Below, piece by piece: positions 31,768 to 35,567 of a stretch of 35,567 bases of DNA. The DNA comes from a virus. The position numbers were made by a program, and so were the translations under genes. The DNA lies in IMG/VR virus record IMGVR_UViG_3300009159_000166, positions 1 through 35,567 of that record. One strand, written 5' to 3'. Position 1 is the first letter of the stretch. Every line of letters begins with the position of its first letter. A model generated the notes under the pieces. The model was not told where the DNA came from, did not search any database, and was given only the letters and a program-made list of their open reading frames with translations.

Positions 31768-32934
31768 TTATATTACATGGTACTTACCAACCAATTTGTA
31801 GTCATTACGGCATTTGTTTGCAAGTGCCAGGGCAATCACGCAATCATCATGAAACCCTTGAGGCGCTGAATACCTCACACCGGTTGGAGTGAATTTGTAC
31901 TCAAACACTTCAAGCTCATGCTTGATAAAGCCATCGGGATATGATATTGATTTGGTTTGGATGGCATTGCTTAACCCCTCCAATAATTGTTGCTTGCTTA
32001 CACTCGTAAACTTAAAGCCATGCATTTGGCTAAACTTTTTTTGTAGGTCCTCAACAATAGCATCGCCAACTCCTGTACTATCAATTACTATTGGGATATT
32101 AGATGGCAATCTTAAGATAGTCTCTTTTGTCTGCATCCAATCTTTTTGGAACCGATCAAAGTGAACGACATTGCCTAGCTTATCCATCCCGATGATAACA
32201 GTCCAATCCACCGATTTAGCAAGGTCAATTCCGTAATAAGCAGCCACACCGGTTGAGGTTTTAGTACATGCATAAATAAAGTCGGAGCCAAATGGATTGG
32301 CTGCATTCTCCATTGGATCGGCCATGTACTCTTGTTTGAATACAACCGCCGGAAGCTGCGCCTTTGCTGAGTCAATCTCGGATGCATCCATGAAAGGATT
32401 ATCATAAGTAGTAAATTTGAAGCTTTGCCAATCCGGCTCACCGCCCCTCATAAATAAACTATAAAAGTAATTTTTGCCTCTTGGTGTGCTTAAAAATATT
32501 GCCTTACCCTTATAATCAGTTAGCGTTGGCCTTATGCTATTATTCCATCCTTCCTCAAGATTGGCGATATATGATGCCTCATCAATGATAACCAGGTGAT
32601 ACTTTGTTCCTCTCATTGCATCAAGCCTTTCACCGGTAAAAAATCTTATTGATCCTCCGGTAATGAAATCCATTAATAGGTCGGTCTCATTCTTTTTATA
32701 AACTTTATCCGGTAATATCTTGCATATCTCTTTAAAAAACATCTTACCCAACTGATAAGTCGGGGTAATATAAGCAACATGTTGCCGCTTTAATGCTGAC
32801 TCAATTGCTATGGTTTGAGAGATTACCGACTTGCCAAACCTTCGGCCGGCCATCATTACTTTAAACCTGGCACCCGATTGAATGACCTCTAATTGTTTGA
32901 GATGTGGCTTTGGGAGTTTAATCTCAAGATTCAT
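31768..32934 (-). CDS. terL: Terminase large subunit, 388 aa
   Basis: ATPase: Walker A MMAGRRFGKS (27-36), Walker B LVIIDEAS (114-121) and coupling motif AIFLSTPRG (145-153). Nuclease: YGIDLAKSVDWTV (D237), IVIDSTGVGD (D285) and GFHDDCVIALALA, the three acidic positions of the RNase H-like nuclease. The length is slightly under the usual 400-500. It packages DNA into the prohead and cuts the concatemer. It overlaps the TerS-like gene by 11 bases. Confidence 0.95.
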   Translation of the reverse strand: MNLEIKLPKPHLKQLEVIQSGARFKVMMAGRRFGKSVISQTIAIESALKRQHVAYITPTYQLGKMFFKEICKILPDKVYKKNETDLLMDFITGGSIRFFTGERLDAMRGTKYHLVIIDEASYIANLEEGWNNSIRPTLTDYKGKAIFLSTPRGKNYFYSLFMRGGEPDWQSFKFTTYDNPFMDASEIDSAKAQLPAVVFKQEYMADPMENAANPFGSDFIYACTKTSTGVAAYYGIDLAKSVDWTVIIGMDKLGNVVHFDRFQKDWMQTKETILRLPSNIPIVIDSTGVGDAIVEDLQKKFSQMHGFKFTSVSKQQLLEGLSNAIQTKSISYPDGFIKHELEVFEYKFTPTGVRYSAPQGFHDDCVIALALANKCRNDYKLVGKYHVI

Positions 32935-33349
32935 ACTTGATTGTAATGGTGTCGATGTTTGTATTTTCAGTCATTGCCTTATCAGTCATGCCGAGGGCAT
33001 TCTTTGCATAAAATATCGCCTTGCCTTCGTTCGCTACTATATCAACTGCCAATGATTTAAACATTGCAACGATATGCGTAACCAATTCATAATAAGGATG
33101 TGTCGGGTCCTGTCTAATGGTCCAAAGTTGCATCCTATGGTAAAACTCTTTATTGTGTCTGCGCAACCAATGATCTAGGAAATAATCTATTGTTGGCACA
33201 TAACGATCCCTAATCTCAACTATCTTACCGCTACCGGTTGCCACCTCTTTTTTACCTCCCATACAATCATCACAATATGCATAAGCCAAATTAAGCATTT
33301 CATCTTTATCGATATCCTTAAACTTCCTTGTTGTGTGTTCTCTTACCAT
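32924..33349 (-). CDS. Terminase small subunit-like, 141 aa
   Basis: A helical protein (DYFLDHWLRRHNKEFYHRMQ, then FYAKNALGMTDKAMTEN) with basic N-terminus. It lies directly before TerL with an 11-base overlap. The C-terminal stretch GKAIFYAKNALGMTDK resembles the C-terminal region of small terminase subunits in Bacteroidota phages. It would recognise the packaging site. A helix-turn-helix is plausible in the N-terminal half but not sharp. Confidence 0.65.
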   Translation of the reverse strand: MVREHTTRKFKDIDKDEMLNLAYAYCDDCMGGKKEVATGSGKIVEIRDRYVPTIDYFLDHWLRRHNKEFYHRMQLWTIRQDPTHPYYELVTHIVAMFKSLAVDIVANEGKAIFYAKNALGMTDKAMTENTNIDTITIKYES

Positions 33350-33938
33350 GTTTTATGTTTTTAGTTCCGTTCCTATATGAGTTTATGTCATGCTCATGCG
33401 CGGCCCAATTCTTATTAATAATCTCGGCCTTATCCCATCCGTACTCATCCCCTGTTGCGTGAGTTCCTATATGCTCGGCCATGCAGTCCATCACATAGTA
33501 AGTATTAAAATTAGCTATATGGGATCGCTCGCAGTAATCCAAATCAATTGGCCCATAAGGGAACATCGCCTCATTAAAGTAACCAATTGCATTAACAAGC
33601 TTAATGTCAACCAACCAATTGGATATGATATGCTCACTCCTAATTCCTTTTTTTACTTCTCCCAGGCTTGAGGCCACTATTCCGGCAAATGGGTAAGTTT
33701 GAATGGCTTCAAGTTTCTTTGCCAACCAATTGTCCGGCTCAATGATATCATTGGCAAGGTAACCAATATAGTCGTAGTTGTCAATTATAGCGATATCTAG
33801 GCCATCATTTAGCGCGTTGGCAATACCTTCTCTATTTACCTCAAGGTACTTGTAATCGCATCCCGCACGCTTTAAATTGGATTCAATGACATCCTTTGGC
33901 CTATTGCCATAAGTTAAGCCGCATATTAGTATTTTCAT
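33318..33938 (-). CDS. GT-A-like glycosyltransferase (GT2-related), 206 aa
   Basis: The opening MKILICGLTYGNRP and the following strands, then YIGYLANDIIEPDNWL in place of a DxD-like motif, and later FPYGPIDLDYCERSH, match phage GT2-type glycosyltransferases with a short GT-A fold. At about 206 residues it is a minimal domain. Gene overlap with TerS is 32 bases. Together with the GT-B gene and the LpxA-like gene it suggests a glycan-modifying set; possible targets are host O-antigen, phage DNA or capsid. Confidence 0.7.
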   Translation of the reverse strand: MKILICGLTYGNRPKDVIESNLKRAGCDYKYLEVNREGIANALNDGLDIAIIDNYDYIGYLANDIIEPDNWLAKKLEAIQTYPFAGIVASSLGEVKKGIRSEHIISNWLVDIKLVNAIGYFNEAMFPYGPIDLDYCERSHIANFNTYYVMDCMAEHIGTHATGDEYGWDKAEIINKNWAAHEHDINSYRNGTKNIKHGKRTHNKEV

Positions 33939-33975
33939 ACAACAACATTTTATTATTTTTATCCGCAGTTATCTG

Positions 33976-33983
33976 CAAATATA
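33976..33983 (-). promoter_or_regulatory. Possible -7 promoter box for the late unit
   Basis: Read leftward this is TATATTTG, a full match to the Bacteroidota -7 consensus TAnnTTTG, about 38 bases before the start of the GT-A-like gene. No convincing -33 TTTG element is found at the usual distance, so this is a weak call. If used, the late genes begin here, at the left edge of the hairpin region. Confidence 0.35.
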
Positions 33984-34141
33984 CGCAATTGCATCTATAT
34001 GTCTCCGACATCAATGTCGGGAACATCCATCATAAGTGGTCATTAATGACACTAATGGTGGCATTATGTGTCATATAATGCACTTTATAATGTGCATTTA
34101 TCAATCAAGCTTGAGCCGATTATCAATCATTACCGGCTCAT

Positions 34142-34170
34142 TGAGTAAAATTACTCACTCTATTGAGTAA
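34142..34170. repeat. Three mutually exclusive TGAGTAA/TTACTCA arms
   Basis: TGAGTAA (34142-34148), TTACTCA (34151-34157) and TGAGTAA (34164-34170). The middle arm can pair with the left (loop AA) or with the right (loop CTCTAT), so two alternative hairpins exist. This is the minimal layout of an RNA switch or of overlapping operator half-sites. Confidence 0.75.
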
Positions 34171-34172
34171 AG

Positions 34173-34211
34173 CTATTGTTTTACTTTACCACCCTTAAAG
34201 TAAAGTAATGG
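34173..34211 (+). repeat. 16-bp hairpin with three G-U pairs in + strand RNA
   Basis: CTATTGTTTTACTTTA (34173-34188) pairs with TAAAGTAAAGTAATGG (34196-34211) around CCACCCT. Thirteen Watson-Crick pairs and three G-U pairs occur if the + strand is transcribed; in the - strand RNA the same three positions would be A-C mismatches. Confidence 0.7.
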
Positions 34212-34339
34212 GTTTACTATTTTCAATCGTTGCATTTTATACAATAGTTCATTTGGTGATTATGTTCTCCGTATTCATATAAATTTAGGGATTCCAACTA
34301 TCCGAAAAAATCGGACTGTTCCAAATTGGAACAAACCCC

Positions 34340-34392
34340 TGTTCACTTATTTTATCAGTTCACGATTCGTGAACAACCAAAATAAATGAACA
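34340..34392. repeat. Nested double inverted repeat
   Basis: The outer arms TGTTCACTTATTTT (34340-34353) and AAAATAAATGAACA (34379-34392) pair at 13 of 14 positions. They enclose GTTCACG (34358-34364) and CGTGAAC (34368-34374), a perfect 7-bp stem with a three-base loop. The only outer mismatch (C/A) becomes a G-U pair in leftward RNA. Confidence 0.75.
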
Positions 34393-34565
34393 TTATCAAA
34401 ACTTGCATAGTTTACATTTTTTGATAATAGGGTAGTATTATTACTACTTTGCGCCCATTTATATTCATTTGCACCCATTTGTAACAAATTTTACTTTATA
34501 TATGTTACAACATATAACCGAATTGCCCCCCACTTTGTCACATATTTATATAAATTGGTGACACT

Positions 34566-34599
34566 AATTCGGATATTGTCCGAGTTTCACTTCCGAATT
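34566..34599. repeat. 8-bp inverted repeat with an upstream competing arm
   Basis: AATTCGGA (34566-34573) pairs with TCCGAATT (34592-34599). The same AATTCGG can instead pair with CCGAATT at 34518-34524, which encloses further inverted repeats (TGTCAC 34536-34541 with GTGACA 34558-34563, and the 12-bp palindrome at 34544-34555). Confidence 0.7.
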
Positions 34600-34651
34600 T
34601 GTCAAGTTTTTAGCATCAAAAACTAGACATATATTTCCAATTTATTAACTA

Positions 34652-34681
34652 TTGCATGAATATTTTGTAAAATTCATGCAA
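34652..34681. repeat. 10-bp perfect inverted repeat
   Basis: TTGCATGAAT (34652-34661) and ATTCATGCAA (34672-34681) form a perfect 10-bp stem with a ten-base loop that itself contains ATTTT/AAAAT complementarity. It lies just downstream of the LpxA-like gene, without a following T run in either direction, so it is not a standard terminator. Confidence 0.75.
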
Positions 34682-34696
34682 ATAATAACTATATTT

Positions 34697-35188
34697 CTAT
34701 TTATAAATAGCATTATCTCCTATCTCTTTTGCCGGATTGCCGGCATACTTTTTAAAAGCTTCCGTGATTAGTTTCTTTGTTACCACCGCACCCATCCCAA
34801 TCATGCATCCGATGGCAATGTCTTGCTTTTGATGGATTACTGCATTAAGTCCAAGATTACATTTGTACCTTACAATGGTATGTCCTCCAACCTTTACACC
34901 ACATGAGATGGTTACCTTGCTATGAATAAAGCAATCATGACCGACATGGCTATGCTTGAGCATCCACACATCATCACCAATAAATGTCGGTTGATCTCCT
35001 GTGCTTGCATCAATAGTAACATGTCCGGTTAATACTACATTGTCACCAATGGAGACACTACCAGGCTCCCGATTCCAAAACTCTTTATGCTCGGCCGTGT
35101 AACCGATAATACAATAAGGACCAATATAACAGTTCTCGCCTATGCTTACATTAGGCCCGATCAACGCCGTTGGATGGATGTAACTCAT
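34697..35188 (-). CDS. LpxA-like left-handed beta-helix acyl/acetyltransferase, 163 aa
   Basis: Hexapeptide repeats run through the whole protein (IGPNVSIGENCYIGPYCIIG; VSIGDNVVLTGHVTI; FIGDDVW; VKVGGHTIV; IAIGCMIGMGAVVTK). A catalytic-histidine-like motif KHSHVGHDCFI resembles the HIAHDC region of LpxA. Such enzymes acylate or acetylate nucleotide sugars. With two glycosyltransferase genes nearby it could supply or modify a surface sugar. Its stop codon lies in a perfect 14-bp palindrome that begins the hairpin region. Enzyme family sure, substrate unknown. Confidence 0.85.
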   Translation of the reverse strand: MSYIHPTALIGPNVSIGENCYIGPYCIIGYTAEHKEFWNREPGSVSIGDNVVLTGHVTIDASTGDQPTFIGDDVWMLKHSHVGHDCFIHSKVTISCGVKVGGHTIVRYKCNLGLNAVIHQKQDIAIGCMIGMGAVVTKKLITEAFKKYAGNPAKEIGDNAIYK

Positions 35189-35381
35189 CTTTAAATTGTT
35201 TATATGTTAACACTAAAAATTCACATACGCATGCATCACACCTACGATTGTAATCGTAGTGTGGTATCTTTAACTTAATCACGCTCAATAACTCATCCTG
35301 TACATCTGCGTGAAAGTTTACTACTTCGCCACTCCGGATAAATAGATCATAATGGTGCTTATGCCTCAATAAGATTTCCAA
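35151..35381 (-). CDS. Small hypothetical protein, about 76 aa
   Basis: The coding-like part is HYDLFIRSGEVVNFHADVQ, then KIPHYDYNRRCDACVCEFLVL, with CDxCVxEFL as a distinctive cysteine motif. An ATG at 35441 would overlap the glycosyltransferase by 83 bases, so a TTG start at 35381 (as given, preceded by GTAGAGAAG) or at 35369 is more likely. The 3' end overlaps the LpxA-like gene by 38 bases. I associate this motif with small unknown phage proteins; no function is known to me. Confidence 0.65.
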   Translation of the reverse strand: MEILLRHKHHYDLFIRSGEVVNFHADVQDELLSVIKLKIPHYDYNRRCDACVCEFLVLTYKQFKDELHPSNGVDRA

Positions 35382-35567
35382 ATGCTTCTCTACGCTCGGC
35401 ACCAATTTTTTGATAGTTGTACTTTTCTTTTGCCCACTCATATAAATCGTTTCCCATTTTAACCCTTTCGGTTGGGTTGTTTGTTAAATAAGATATGTGC
35501 TTAAACCAATCACTTTGATTCTTTACCCATAATACCGGTGCATCCTTATCCTTGTTGTATGGCTCAA
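35359..35567 (-). CDS. GT-B glycosyltransferase, 3' part; continues from base 1
   Basis: This is the C-terminal portion of the same glycosyltransferase gene whose start is at 934. It reads VEPYNKDKDAPVLWV...SDWFKHISYL...ERVKMGNDLYEWAKE and stops at 35361-35359. Bases 35445-35567 duplicate 1-123, so the coding sequence in this part is counted twice in the linear window. The final helix is basic and typical for the end of a GT-B protein. Confidence 0.85.
   Translation of the reverse strand, partial: EPYNKDKDAPVLWVKNQSDWFKHISYLTNNPTERVKMGNDLYEWAKEKYNYQKIGAERREAFGNLIEA
35445..35567. repeat. Terminal direct repeat, right copy (circular closure)
   Basis: Exact copy of bases 1-123. Removing one copy gives a circular genome of 35,444 bp with an intact glycosyltransferase gene across the join. 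Confidence 0.95.

Larger units (their letters stand above)
33939..34696. other. Non-coding hairpin-rich region between the early and late leftward units
   Basis: No convincing gene lies in this 758-bp gap. From about 33965 it is filled with inverted repeats of different sequence. Clear ones: 34005-34020, GTCATTAATGAC (34039-34050), 34061-34081, 34112-34140, TGAGTAA pairs at 34142-34170, 34173-34211, 34317-34333, nested 34340-34392, 34392-34428, 34432-34447, 34479-34510, 34499-34516, ATTTATATAAAT (34544-34555), 34566-34599, 34605-34624, 34652-34681 and CTATTTATAAATAG (34697-34710, overlapping the next gene's stop). It could be a structured RNA, an operator or origin array, or a packaging/recombination site. 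Confidence 0.8.

Noticed and set aside
33896-34078. Rightward 60-codon frame at the start of the hairpin region
   Set aside because: It begins inside the GT-A-like gene on the other strand, has low protein-like character and runs through the inverted repeats.
34652-34681. Terminator for the LpxA-like gene
   Set aside because: The stem is strong but no T run follows it in the leftward direction.
33960-34710. CRISPR array or transposon end in the hairpin region
   Set aside because: The repeats differ in sequence from one another, there are no constant repeat/spacer units, no transposase and no target duplication.
1-35567. tRNA genes
   Set aside because: No cloverleaf with a TTC loop and CCA-type end was found by eye; the hairpins in the gap at 33960-34710 lack tRNA features.
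1-35567. Lysogeny module
   Set aside because: No integrase, excisionase, repressor or attachment-site pattern could be identified; the terminal 123-bp repeat is explained by circular closure.

Overview
The window is a complete, circularly closed tailed-phage genome of the siphovirus type, almost certainly infecting a Bacteroidota host of the Flavobacterium, Pedobacter or Chitinophaga kind. The last 123 bases repeat the first 123 exactly, so the unit genome is about 35,444 bp and one glycosyltransferase gene runs across the join. Reasons for the host assignment are the AT-rich DNA, promoter-like TAnnTTTG boxes, and protein families typical of Bacteroidota phages (Prim-Pol/SF3 primase, XkdF-type prohead protease, S74 tail fibre, stand-alone DnaA domain IV, phage sigma-like factor). 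I see no integrase, excisionase or CI-like repressor, so a virulent life style is likely.

Layout. A divergent region at 5500-5755 splits two transcription units. Rightward (5756-11565) lies a replication, recombination and modification block: SSB-like protein, RecB/Cas4-like nuclease, DnaQ-like exonuclease with zinc ribbon, MazG-like and HExxH proteins, a cytosine-5 DNA methyltransferase, an SF2 helicase, membrane micro-proteins and a DnaA domain IV protein. It ends in a strong terminator at 11592-11633. Leftward from 5499 lie membrane and DNA-binding micro-genes, a VRR-NUC nuclease, the primase-helicase, an iteron-bearing non-coding stretch, a sigma-like factor, small proteins, then across the join a GT-B glycosyltransferase and a LpxA-like acyltransferase. 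After about 750 bp of non-coding DNA the leftward late genes follow: GT-A-like glycosyltransferase, TerS, TerL, a frameshifted gene, tail proteins, tape measure, protease with a HAD insert, scaffold, capsid, tail-tube candidate, portal, connectors, fibre and a lysis cassette ending at 11632. The two units converge at the terminator.

Four points stand out. (1) The methyltransferase gene carries an 11-G tract. Downstream of it two reading frames stay open together for about 450 bp and both read like family C-termini. Slippage, phase variation or programmed frameshifting would choose between a 271-aa and a 293-aa enzyme. (2) The non-coding DNA at 33960-34710 is packed with about twenty inverted repeats of different sequence, some nested or mutually exclusive. 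(3) The gene next to the large terminase has a T9 run where a -1 shift restores a long gene-like continuation. (4) The prohead protease carries a HAD-phosphatase-like domain inside it.

All functions are read by eye from motifs and context; no database search was run.
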